Below are positions 54,512 to 62,794 of a DNA stretch of 64,000 bases, piece by piece. Under the pieces are notes generated by a model, which did not search any database, was not told where the DNA came from, and saw only the letters and a program-made list of their open reading frames with translations. The position numbers were made by a program, and so were the translations under genes. The DNA is from Chryseobacterium ginsenosidimutans (GTDB lineage Bacteria > Bacteroidota > Bacteroidia > Flavobacteriales > Weeksellaceae), in assembly GCF_024807225.1 (NCBI RefSeq), contig NZ_JANUCO010000001.1, positions 248,001 to 312,000 of the forward strand, read 5' to 3'. Numbering within the stretch: position 1 is the stretch's first letter; every line of letters starts with the position of its first letter.

Positions 54512-55583
54512 ATGAGCAGAATTTTCCCGGCAGGAGTTGCCACAGGTCAATTAGTTACTGATATTTTTCAGCACGCTAAAGAAAACAAATATGCATTACC
54601 TGCAGTAAACGTAATCGGTTCTAGCAACGTAAATGCAGTATTGGAAACTGCAGCAAAACTAAACTCACCTGTTATCATTCAGTTTTCTAATGGTGGAGCT
54701 GTTTATAATGCAGGAAAAGGATTAAGCAATGACGGACAAAAAGCTGCCATTTTAGGAGCAATTGCTGGTGCAAAACACATTCATACTCTTGCAGAAGCTT
54801 ACGGAGCAACTGTAATTTTACATACAGACCACTGTGCAAAAAAATTATTGCCTTGGATCGACGGAATCATGGATGCCAACGAAGAATTCTACAAGCAAAC
54901 TGGTAAATCTCTTTATTCTTCTCATATGCTTGATCTTTCTGAAGAATCTTTAGAAGAAAACTTAGAAATTTCTGCTAAATATTTCGAAAGAATGGCTAAA
55001 ATCCAGATGACTCTTGAAGTAGAAATCGGAGTAACAGGAGGTGAAGAAGATGGTGTTGACAATTCAGATGTTGATAACTCAAAATTATATACTCAACCGG
55101 AAGATATCGCTTACACATACGAAAAACTGAAAGCTATTTCTGATAACTTTACCATTGCTGCTGCATTTGGTAACGTACACGGAGTTTACAAGCCAGGAAA
55201 CGTGGTTCTTACACCAAAAATCCTTGACAACTCTCAGAAATTTGTTCAGGAGAAATTCGGAACTGCTGATAAGCCAATCAACTTCGTATTCCACGGAGGT
55301 TTCTGGTTCTACTTTGGAAGAAATCAGAGAAGCGATCGATTACGGTGTGATCAAAATGAATATTGATACAGACCTTCAATTTGCTTACACAGAAGGAGTA
55401 AGAGATTATATGGTAAACAATGTTGAGTATTTAAGAACTCAGATCGGAAACCCTGAAGGAGAAGAAAAACCAAACAAAAAATTCTATGACCCAAGAGTTT
55501 GGGTAAGAAAAGGTGAAGAAACTTTCTCTACAAGATTGGTTCAGGCGTTTGAAGACTTAAATAACGTAAACACTTTAAAATAA
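54512..55583 (+). CDS. fbaA: Class II fructose-bisphosphate aldolase, frameshifted
   Basis: FbaA splits fructose 1,6-bisphosphate in glycolysis. The zinc motifs ILHTDHCAKKLLPWID (Asp, His) and NVHGVYKPG (His) are intact. The frame breaks at TTT 55300-55302: as given it reads FVFHGGFWFYFGR and stops at 55366. Removing one T gives VFHGGSGSTLEEIREAIDYG and runs to the stop at 55583, giving 356 residues, the usual class II (long) length. The broken form would lose the conserved GSGST phosphate loop. A class II aldolase is normally essential, so this is almost certainly not a natural null. Confidence 0.92.
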
Positions 55584-55673
55584 GAACTGTACAATTGTAT
55601 TCAATTAAAAAGTTTTACTAATTAAGATTTTTTAATTGAATACATTTTACATTTATACATTAATACAGACAAT

Positions 55674-56528
55674 ATGGCATTCGAGTGGTTTAAAAGAAAA
55701 GCACAAAATATTACGACATCTACTGATGAGAAAAAAGACGTTCCCAAAGGTCTTTGGCATCAGACTCCATCAGGAAAAGTGGTGGAACATGACGAACTGA
55801 AGAGAAATAATTACGTTTCTCCGGAAGACGGATTTCATGTAAGAATAGGAAGTGCAGAATTTTTTGATATCCTTTTCGACGAAGGTAAATTCACGGAGCT
55901 TGATGCTAATGTTGAAAGTATTGACATCCTGAACTTCAAAGATACAAAGCCTTACGCAGACCGTTTAAAAGAAGTAAGAGCTAAAACAAAACTGACAGAT
56001 TCTATCAGAAACGCTGTAGGAACCGTAAAAGGAACTGAAATGGTGGTTTCTTGTATGGATTTTGCTTTTATCGGAGGTTCTTTAGGCTCTGTAATGGGTG
56101 AAAAAATCAGAAGAGCGATTGATTACTGTATGGCAAACAAGCTTCCTTACATGATTATTTGTCAGTCGGGAGGTGCGAGAATGCAGGAAGCTACGTATTC
56201 TTTGATGCAGTTGGCAAAAGTACAGTCGAAACTGGCTCAGCTTTCAGAAGCAGGATTGTTGTACATCGCTTATCTTTGTGACCCTACTTTCGGAGGTATT
56301 ACCGCTTCTTTTGCAATGACAGCAGATATCATCATGGCTGAACCAAAAGCGCTGATCGGTTTTGCAGGACCAAGAGTTATCCGTGAAACAATCGGTAGAG
56401 ATTTACCGGAAGGTTTCCAGACCTCAGAATTCCTTCAGGAAAAAGGATTTGTAGATTTCATTGTGAAAAGAACAGAAATCAGAGATACAATTGCTAAAAC
56501 ACTAAATTTATTAGCCGTAAAAGCTTAA
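55674..56528 (+). CDS. accD: Acetyl-CoA carboxylase carboxyltransferase subunit beta
   Basis: AccD is the beta half of the carboxyltransferase that makes malonyl-CoA for fatty-acid synthesis. The 284-residue protein has the crotonase-like fold with VVSCMDFAFIGGSLGSVMGEKI, SGGARMQEATYSLMQLAK, PTFGGITASFAM and GFAGPRVIRETIG. The zinc ribbon near the N-terminus is missing: where E. coli has CxxC...CxxC, this protein reads HQTPSG and NNYVSPED, without cysteines. The rest is complete. A terminator follows. Confidence 0.96.
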   Translation: MAFEWFKRKAQNITTSTDEKKDVPKGLWHQTPSGKVVEHDELKRNNYVSPEDGFHVRIGSAEFFDILFDEGKFTELDANVESIDILNFKDTKPYADRLKEVRAKTKLTDSIRNAVGTVKGTEMVVSCMDFAFIGGSLGSVMGEKIRRAIDYCMANKLPYMIICQSGGARMQEATYSLMQLAKVQSKLAQLSEAGLLYIAYLCDPTFGGITASFAMTADIIMAEPKALIGFAGPRVIRETIGRDLPEGFQTSEFLQEKGFVDFIVKRTEIRDTIAKTLNLLAVKA

Positions 56529-56549
56529 TAATTTGTAACAAAATACGAT

Positions 56550-56580
56550 AATCTCTCTCTAATTAGGGAGAGATTTTTAT
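56550..56580 (+). terminator. Terminator of accD
   Basis: Ten-pair stem ATCTCTCTCT / AGGGAGAGAT (one G-U) with loop AATT and five T. Confidence 0.85.
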
Positions 56581-56582
56581 TT

Positions 56583-57092
56583 ATGAGAACGTTCAGAATA
56601 TTTTTTAATACGATCCGAAGTATGAGTTTTAAAAAGATTATGCGTCTTTTTTCGCTCGTTCTGCCCCATCCTATTTTTTCTTTATTAAGTTTTCATGCAA
56701 CAGTTCAGGCTTTCACAATTGCCCAGAAAAAATTCCCTGAAACAGCTTCTAATAATGGAATCGGAAATTCTTTCAGACATGCGCTTTGGTGTTGTTTTAT
56801 CGCCATGTATTGTTCTAAAGTTTCATCTCCCGAAAAAGCACTCGATTTCTGCAAAAGAATCACAGATATGCACGAAGAACTCTTTCCCAACAAGCCTTTG
56901 GAAACAAAAATGGATCTTCATAACAATAAATTTGGGATGGATTATTTTAAAGAACTCTTACCGGGAGTTCACCGTCAGTTTTTTGAAAAAAGCTTTTTCA
57001 TCGACGGCTTGGAAAAGAAAATGAAGGATGCAAAAGTCTTGAAAAATCTGGATGATGATTTTGAGGGCTTCTTGGTTTATTTAAATGAATAA
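56583..57092 (+). CDS. DUF6973 domain-containing protein
   Basis: This is a 169-residue protein with a basic, partly hydrophobic N-terminus. The domain core is GIGNSFRHALWCCFIAMYCSK with the conserved Asn-Ser-x-x-His, followed by HEELFP and MDLHNNKFGMDYF with a second His. The pattern agrees with DUF6973, a small family with conserved His/Asp residues that may bind metal. The function is unknown. The ATG lies 2 bases beyond the accD terminator. Confidence 0.8.
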   Translation: MRTFRIFFNTIRSMSFKKIMRLFSLVLPHPIFSLLSFHATVQAFTIAQKKFPETASNNGIGNSFRHALWCCFIAMYCSKVSSPEKALDFCKRITDMHEELFPNKPLETKMDLHNNKFGMDYFKELLPGVHRQFFEKSFFIDGLEKKMKDAKVLKNLDDDFEGFLVYLNE

Positions 57093-57103
57093 AAATTAAA
57101 TAT

Positions 57104-57194
57104 CCTTCGAAAACCTCAGCGTGACATCGCTACAAAAGATCGTTAAATAAAGCAATTAGTATTAGAAATGTCATGCTAAGGCTCTCGAAGCATC
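57104..57194. repeat. Dispersed palindromic repeat, family B (copy 2)
   Basis: The left arm CCTTCGAAAACCTCAGCGTGACATCGCTA is an imperfect inverse of the right arm GAAATGTCATGCTAAGGCTCTCGAAG. It resembles the copy at 23461 in arm sequence but has a different centre. It lies between the DUF6973 and nucleoside-recognition genes. Confidence 0.7.
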
Positions 57195-57276
57195 TCAATA
57201 AAAGTTCAAAAAATAAAAGTTTCAATTTTTTTCACATTAAATTTATTATCTTTTCTAAAATTTTTAATTTAATCAA

Positions 57277-58681
57277 ATGGTTCTCAGCAGAATTTGGTCC
57301 GCATTCATCATCATTGCTATTGCTATTGCAAGTATAAAATACGTTTCGTCAAGCCATTACAAAACCATCTTCAATGATATGGTTGTTGGGAAAGGTGGTG
57401 ATACGGTGCAGATTGCAACACAGAAAATCAATGCCCTCTCTCCTATTGTCCGAGACAGTTTGATGAAAAAAAATGATTTTGCAGACAGCAGAATTCATTA
57501 TAAAACAGATTCTCTGAAACAAGATGTAAAAGTGTATCGTGTTCAGGAAGCAGACGGCGTGATCGGAACTTCGAAAACTGCCGTAGATATCTGTATTGGT
57601 TTAATAGGAATCATGACCTTATTCATGGGATTCATGAGTATTGCAGAAAAAGCAGGCGGAATCAATCTGTTAAGCCGTTTAATTCAGCCGTTTTTCTCAA
57701 AACTATTTCCCGACATTCCGAAAAACCATCCCGCTTTCGGACATATGCTGATGAATTTCAGTGCCAATCTTTTAGGTTTGGACAATGCAGCAACTCCTTT
57801 TGGTTTAAAAGCCATGGAAAGTCTCCAAACTTTAAATCCAAATAAAGACACGGCAAGTAATTCTCAGATTATGTTTCTTTGCCTTCACGCAGGAGGAATG
57901 ACTTTGATTCCGGTTTCTATTATTGCAATCCGGGCTTCAATGGGATCAAAAACACCGACTGATATTTTCCTTCCTTGTATGATCGCAACTTTTGCAGCGA
58001 CTTTAGCCGCAATGATCGTTGTTTCTTTATATCAAAAAATAAATCTCTTAAAACCTATTGTTCTTGCCTATGTTGGCGGAATTTCGGCATTGATTGCACT
58101 TCTTGTTCTTTATTTAGTTCAATTAAGCAAAGATGAATTGGATACGTTCAGTAAAGTTTTAAGTAACGGATTGATTCTTTTTATCTTTTTAGCGATCGTT
58201 CTTGGGGCTGTTTATAAAAAAATAAATGTTTTTGATGCTTTTATTGAAGGCGCAAAAGAAGGTTTTACAACCTGTGTGAAGATCATTCCGTATTTAGTTG
58301 GGATGTTGATCGCTATTTCGTTATTAAGAACTTCAGGCGTTTTTGATGTTATTATTGACGGAATGAAATGGATCGCTTATTCCGCGAATTTAGATGCAAG
58401 ATTTGTGGACGGACTTCCGACTGCTTTAATCAAACCTTTATCTGGTTCAGGAGCTCGCGGAATGATGGTTGATACAATGTCAACTTTCGGAGCAGACAGT
58501 TTCCAGGGGAAATTGGCAGCGGTTTCTTCAGGGAAGTTCAGATACGACGTTTTATGTGATTGCCGTTTATTTTGGAGCTGTAGCCGTGAAGAACACAAGA
58601 TATGCTGTCATTGCCATGCTTTTGGCGGATTTGGTGGGTGTTATTACTGCGATTGGTCTTGCTTATCTTTTCTTTGCTTAA
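57277..58681 (+). CDS. Nucleoside-recognition (SpmA/SpmB-like) membrane protein, frameshifted
   Basis: This protein of about 467 residues has about ten hydrophobic helices and two nucleoside-recognition (Gate) domains. The first contains GINLLSRLIQPFFSKLFPDIPKNHPA and LGLDNAATPFGLKAM; the second has GFTTCVKIIPYLVGMLIAISLLRTSG. It looks like a fusion of SpmA- and SpmB-type spore-maturation proteins. The frame breaks at GGG 58531-58533. Without one G the sequence reads AVSSGSSDTTFYVIAVYFGAVAV and ends AIGLAYLFFA at 58681. As given, it would end in 50 cysteine-rich, non-family residues. Confidence 0.88.
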
Positions 58682-58690
58682 ACTAAATTC

Positions 58691-59425
58691 ATGAAAGCTT
58701 ACATTCAGACCGATAAAGACGGTGAATTTTATAACGTTAATGCTTTTGTGGCTTTTGAAGGTTTCAAAAACTTTGGTTATGAAACAGAGAAGTTTTTTGA
58801 TGCAGATGAAATTTCAGATGATAATCCCGAAAATATCCTCGTTGGTGGAATCGGAAATGTGAGAAAAAGACTTCAAAACCTAAATATAAATCGTCCCAAA
58901 AAAGAAATTGATTATCCTGAAGAATTAAAACCATTTTTAAAAAGAAAAATCTGGGAATCATCTATTAATGAAGTTTTCAATAAAAAAGAATGGAATATTT
59001 TCATTAAACCTAAAACTGAAACAAAATTGTTTACAGGAAAGGTCATTAACAACGAAATGGATCTTTTAGGATTAATGTATAAAGAAGATGACATAAAAAT
59101 CTGGTGTTCTGAATTGATTGATTTTAAAACGGAATGGCGATGTTTTATCCGGTACAAAGAGATTTTAGATATCAGAAGATATAAAGGAGACTGGGACACG
59201 AAAATAGATGTAAAAACAGTTGCATCAGCAATAGAATCTTTCACTTCACAACCCTATTCATTCGCTTTGGATTTTGGTGTTAATAAGAATGGAGAAACTA
59301 TATTAGTAGAAGTTAACGACGGGCATTCATTAGGAACTTACGGACTTTCATCGACTCATTATGCGAAATTTCTTTCAGCCAGATGGAGCGAATTAACCCA
59401 AACAGAAGATTATTTATATTTTTAA
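58691..59425 (+). CDS. ATP-grasp domain-containing protein (R2K/DUF4343 type)
   Basis: This 244-residue protein has the ATP-grasp pattern in its second half: NIFIKPKTETKLFTG (ATP-binding Lys), IDFKTEWRCFIRYKEILDIR and FALDFGVNKNGETILVEVNDG with the metal-binding Asp/Glu/Asn. The first part carries VGGIGNVRKRL. Such proteins of the DUF4343/R2K group are thought to ligate amino acids or modify peptides; the substrate is unknown. It starts 9 bases after the restored stop of the previous gene. Confidence 0.82.
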   Translation: MKAYIQTDKDGEFYNVNAFVAFEGFKNFGYETEKFFDADEISDDNPENILVGGIGNVRKRLQNLNINRPKKEIDYPEELKPFLKRKIWESSINEVFNKKEWNIFIKPKTETKLFTGKVINNEMDLLGLMYKEDDIKIWCSELIDFKTEWRCFIRYKEILDIRRYKGDWDTKIDVKTVASAIESFTSQPYSFALDFGVNKNGETILVEVNDGHSLGTYGLSSTHYAKFLSARWSELTQTEDYLYF

Positions 59426-59442
59426 TTAAAAAAATATCAACA

Positions 59443-59835
59443 ATGATAACAGATAAAGAATTCACCTTACGACTGATCCGTCAGTTAACTCAAGCATTGG
59501 AAAAACTTATTTTAGACAAACCTGAAGAAAGTCTGATGCAGAAAGAATTAGATTTTGAGACTTTGATGAGAGATATTTTCAAATTTGATTTTACTACACT
59601 TTCCTCGAAATCAAAAGAAGAAATCATCGAAATCGTCAACGAAAGACAAGAAAGAGATCACAAAGATTATTACGAAATGCTTGGAAATCTTTTCTATTTT
59701 ACAGGCAGAGGACAAAAAAATAATGACTTTTTAGATAAAGCAAAAACATTCTACGAATTGTATCTTCAAACCAGCGGAATTTTTGCACTTCCCGTTATCA
59801 ACAGAATCAACGAAATAAAAAAAGCACTTGAATAA
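59443..59835 (+). CDS. Hypothetical helical protein
   Basis: This is a 130-residue, almost all-helical cytoplasmic protein. The start is taken at ATG 59443 (MITDKEFTLRLIRQ); an in-frame start upstream would run through the end of the ATP-grasp gene. The C-terminal half resembles a TPR hairpin pair (FLDKAKTFYELYLQTSG). No family is recognised with confidence. It is on the same strand as the ATP-grasp gene, 17 bases away. A terminator hairpin overlaps its last codons. Confidence 0.7.
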   Translation: MITDKEFTLRLIRQLTQALEKLILDKPEESLMQKELDFETLMRDIFKFDFTTLSSKSKEEIIEIVNERQERDHKDYYEMLGNLFYFTGRGQKNNDFLDKAKTFYELYLQTSGIFALPVINRINEIKKALE

Positions 59836-59850
59836 AGTGCTTTTGTATTT
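59819..59850. terminator. Terminator between convergent genes
   Basis: Stem AAAGCACTT / AAGTGCTTT with A-rich and T-rich flanks, usable on both strands, between the 59443 gene and tonB. The 5' arm is inside the last codons of the plus-strand gene. Confidence 0.7.
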
Positions 59851-60733
59851 TTAGAATGTAATTTTATACGTTCCGGTGGAAGATGTGTTGGCTTTTTCGG
59901 CTTTTACATATTTCTTAACCCAGGAAACCGCGTTTGAACTGATGCATGGATCAGCCGTTCCTCCCGATCTTCTTGCAGAAACCACGTTTCCGGCTTTATC
60001 CACTGTGTAAGCAACGGTAATCGTTCCGCTTGCGGTACAGCTGTTTGATGGTTGCGATCCGCCTCTTCCCATCGTTCCGGGAATGAATCCGACCAGTTTC
60101 CTGTCGATTCCTACTTTGCTGTCACCATTTCCGTCGCCGCCTAAAGGATCTCCGTTATTTCCGATTCCTTGACCATCACCTTGGCTTCCCGCTTTTGTTC
60201 CTCTTCCTCTGATAAGGTTTCCGATTGCGGCAGTTCCTTTTCCGTCGCCGTTTCCGGTTTTAGAATTGGCAGTTGTAGCACCCGATTTTTTAGTATTCTT
60301 AGTTGCAGAAGTACTTGTAGCTGCTGCTTTATCAGATTTTTTTGATTCTTCTTTTTTCGGAACAGTGAGTTTAGAATTTTTTCCTGTAATGATTTTTTCC
60401 TTTACATCTGCCTTTTTCGTTTCAAGTTGCGGCTCAGGTTTTATTACCGTTTTTGTTTCAGGAACAGCCGCTTCTGCAGGTTCAGGAGTTACTTCAGCAA
60501 CAGCAGCCAGACTTCCGGGTTGATCTGCAGGTTTCTTCCGCTCCTTTTCCGTTTCTGTTATCCCCGAAATTGACTAACATTGTTGTAATCACTTCCGGCT
60601 GTTCATCCAGTTCCGGTTTTAATTTATATAGAAAAACAAATAACAGGATGGCAGACCAAATCAGGATAGAAAGCAACGCGCTTTTTACCCTATCTCTGTT
60701 TTCCTCCTCTTTGTTTATAATATGACTTCTCAT
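59851..60733 (-). CDS. TonB-family energy transducer, frameshifted
   Basis: This is a TonB-like protein of about 293 residues after correction. It has a cytoplasmic N-terminus (MRSHIINKEEENRDR), a membrane helix at about 20-38 (LLSILIWSAILLFVFLYK) and a Pro/Lys/Ala/Thr-rich spacer with KAAATSTSATKNTKKS. A Gly/Asp-rich stretch follows, then a C-terminal TonB-like domain with SGTITVAYTVDKAGNVVSARR and SWVKKYVKAEK. The frame breaks at + strand TTT 60532-60534; removing one base gives EEPADQPGSLAAVAEV and a single frame. It is the third gene of an ExbB-ExbD-TonB operon and delivers proton-motive energy to outer-membrane receptors. Confidence 0.85.
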
Positions 60734-60767
60734 TTTAAAATGATCTTTTCCGAGATTTTCGGAGGTA

Positions 60768-61166
60768 CTATTTATCTTTAACCGTTGCAATGGCAATATT
60801 GAATTTATTTTTTTCAGCAATTTCCATTACAAAAACGACATCTTTATGCATCGTATTTTCGTCTGCTCTGATCGTGAAAGATTTATTGATTTGATTGGTC
60901 AATTTACTCACAATCATTTGTTCCAATTCGCCTTTATTCACAGGATTATCATCTACAAAATAAGATCCGTCTGGCTTTATGCTTACCACCAACGGATTAG
61001 GAATATTGTCTTCTACTGCTCCCGCTTTAGGCAAATTAACTTCAATCGCACTTTGATTGGCCGCTGATGAAGTAATCATAAAGAATATCAACATCAGCAA
61101 GATAACATCTGTCATCGCTGCCAAACTGAATTCGGGGTTTGCTTTATTTCTTCTCTGAATTTTCAT
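60768..61166 (-). CDS. exbD: ExbD/TolR-type biopolymer transport protein
   Basis: This 132-residue protein has one membrane helix at about residues 17-37 (AAMTDVILLMLIFFMIT) with the conserved Asp that carries protons in ExbD. A periplasmic domain follows with VNLPKAGAVEDN and ADENTMHKDVVFVMEIAEK. It forms the proton channel with ExbB. It is 9 bases after exbB and 34 bases before the tonB gene, on the same strand. Confidence 0.94.
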   Translation of the reverse strand: MKIQRRNKANPEFSLAAMTDVILLMLIFFMITSSAANQSAIEVNLPKAGAVEDNIPNPLVVSIKPDGSYFVDDNPVNKGELEQMIVSKLTNQINKSFTIRADENTMHKDVVFVMEIAEKNKFNIAIATVKDK

Positions 61167-61175
61167 AAGAAAGAA

Positions 61176-61880
61176 TTATAAAGGTTTATTGATAAGATCT
61201 AAAAATTCGCCGGACATATTCTGAGCTCTCAATACAAATTTATCAATTCTCGTTAAAAGAATATTGTAGAAAAAGTTGGCAGGAATTGCCACCGCAAGAC
61301 CAACCGCAGTTTGTCCCAACGCTGTATAAATACCTTCAGACAAAGTTTTTGGAGAGAAAGATCCGCTTGCGTGAGATAGATTAAAGAACGCAATAATCAT
61401 CCCGATCACCGTTCCCAGCAATCCCAACATCGGAGCAATACTCGGAACAACCGCCAAAAGGTTCAGGTTTTTCTCCATATTCGCTACTTCTATCTGAGCC
61501 TGAGATTCCATCGCGCTTACGATATCAGAAACAGGACGTCCCAATCTTGAGATCCCTTTTTCTAAAATCCTTCCTTCCGGTGAATTTTGTCTTTTACAAT
61601 AATCTGCTGCAGATTCCATTTTGCCTTCTTTGATAAAATCTTCAATATTATCCATAAAGTTGGAGTCGGTTTTTGAAGCCAGTCTTTTAATAAAGAAAAA
61701 TCTTTCAAAAAACAAGTAGACAGAAAAAACGCCAAGTGCCAATACAGTAAACATCACTATTTTAGCGAAAGCTCCTCCGTGGAACATGATCTTCCAAAAT
61801 GAAAATTCTAAATCGTCTGCAGCTACAGCAGGTGCAGCAACCTGTGCAAATAAAATCTGAGTAAGTTCCGTTAACAGCAT
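61176..61880 (-). CDS. exbB: ExbB/TolQ/MotA-type proton channel protein
   Basis: This 234-residue membrane protein has three helices, at about 31-58, 145-170 and 185-208. The typical ExbB segments are MLGLLGTVIGMIIAFF and GIYTALGQTAVGLAVAIPANFFYN, which line the proton path. It is the first gene of the operon with exbD and tonB. It energises TonB-dependent uptake across the outer membrane. Confidence 0.94.
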   Translation of the reverse strand: MLLTELTQILFAQVAAPAVAADDLEFSFWKIMFHGGAFAKIVMFTVLALGVFSVYLFFERFFFIKRLASKTDSNFMDNIEDFIKEGKMESAADYCKRQNSPEGRILEKGISRLGRPVSDIVSAMESQAQIEVANMEKNLNLLAVVPSIAPMLGLLGTVIGMIIAFFNLSHASGSFSPKTLSEGIYTALGQTAVGLAVAIPANFFYNILLTRIDKFVLRAQNMSGEFLDLINKPL

Positions 61881-62054
61881 TAAAGTGTATTTTATAAAAG
61901 TTTTAACGACAAATGTAGTCGAATATTATGAATAGTACTCTTAAAAATTGCTTAAAAACAACTTAAAATTGTTATAAAAAGTAAACAGCAAATTTCTTTC
62001 CAAAAAAGTATTTGAAAAGAAATCTGCTTATAAAAAATACTGAGTATCGAGATT

Positions 62055-62517
62055 TTAATCTTCGTCTACTACAATATCGTCTTGTTTAAATTCGCATTTG
62101 AGTCTAAAAGGAATCGGAGTTTCCTGATCCTGTGTAGAAATCGTCGATCGTCCCTTTCCAGATTACCTGAAGTTCTCCTTCTTCGTTCTTTTCGAATAAA
62201 AGCTCATTATCATAGAGAAAAGCCTCTTCATCGTCGAAAAGATCTACTTCTGTGAAAGTATCTTCTTCAGAATCGTTTATGGTAATTGTTTTTCCTTCTA
62301 TTTCCTCTGAATCAATGGGAAAATCGAAAACTTCTAGTGAAAGTTGCGGAAAATTGTACTGTAAAGAATCATCGTCTACATGATCCAGACCATCATCCGT
62401 GATAATTTCAACTTCTAATAAGTGTTGTTGATTGCTGTAAACCGCTTTACAATAAGTATTTCTAATATTGTACTTTAGCGTTTCTTCCGGATGGTAAATT
62501 TTTAAAATCCCTTTCAT
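62055..62517 (-). CDS. Conserved acidic protein, frameshifted at the C-terminus
   Basis: As given this is a 137-residue frame ending in a Gly/Ser stretch. Removing one base from + strand AAA 62138-62140 replaces that end with TQDQETPIPFRLKCEFKQDD and a tail DIVVDED, giving 153 residues with stop at 62055. The restored tail is acidic like the rest of the protein, which is rich in Asp and Glu (DSEEIEGKTI, EVDLFDDEEAFLYDNE). No family name is recognised. It is probably cytoplasmic, without membrane segments. It stands alone. Confidence 0.75.
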
Positions 62518-62794
62518 TATTTCCTAAAAAAAGAACTGTAATAATATGATTGTTAAACTGTTTCAGCAAAGATAAAAAATAGATTGATTGTGGAAAATTA
62601 TTTGAAAATTATTTTCGAAAATTTGAGCATAATTAATAATAACATCATTTAAAGAGTCCGTTTTAATGATCAAAAAATAAAAACCTTTGTGATTTGCCAA
62701 AAGTTACTGTGTAAAATTATATCGTCTTAATAATCTTTTGCCCCTTTTATCGTTTTAATATTTACTTTTGTTTTTATAAAGAATTTCGAAAAAA

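Noticed and set aside
54512..55583. Programmed ribosomal frameshift in fbaA
   Set aside because: No slippery heptamer or downstream pseudoknot is evident, and six other genes show the same kind of break, so error is simpler.
60266..60725. Two plus-strand frames of 85-90 codons
   Set aside because: They are antisense to the spacer and N-terminal part of tonB, where low-complexity codons leave long open shadow frames.
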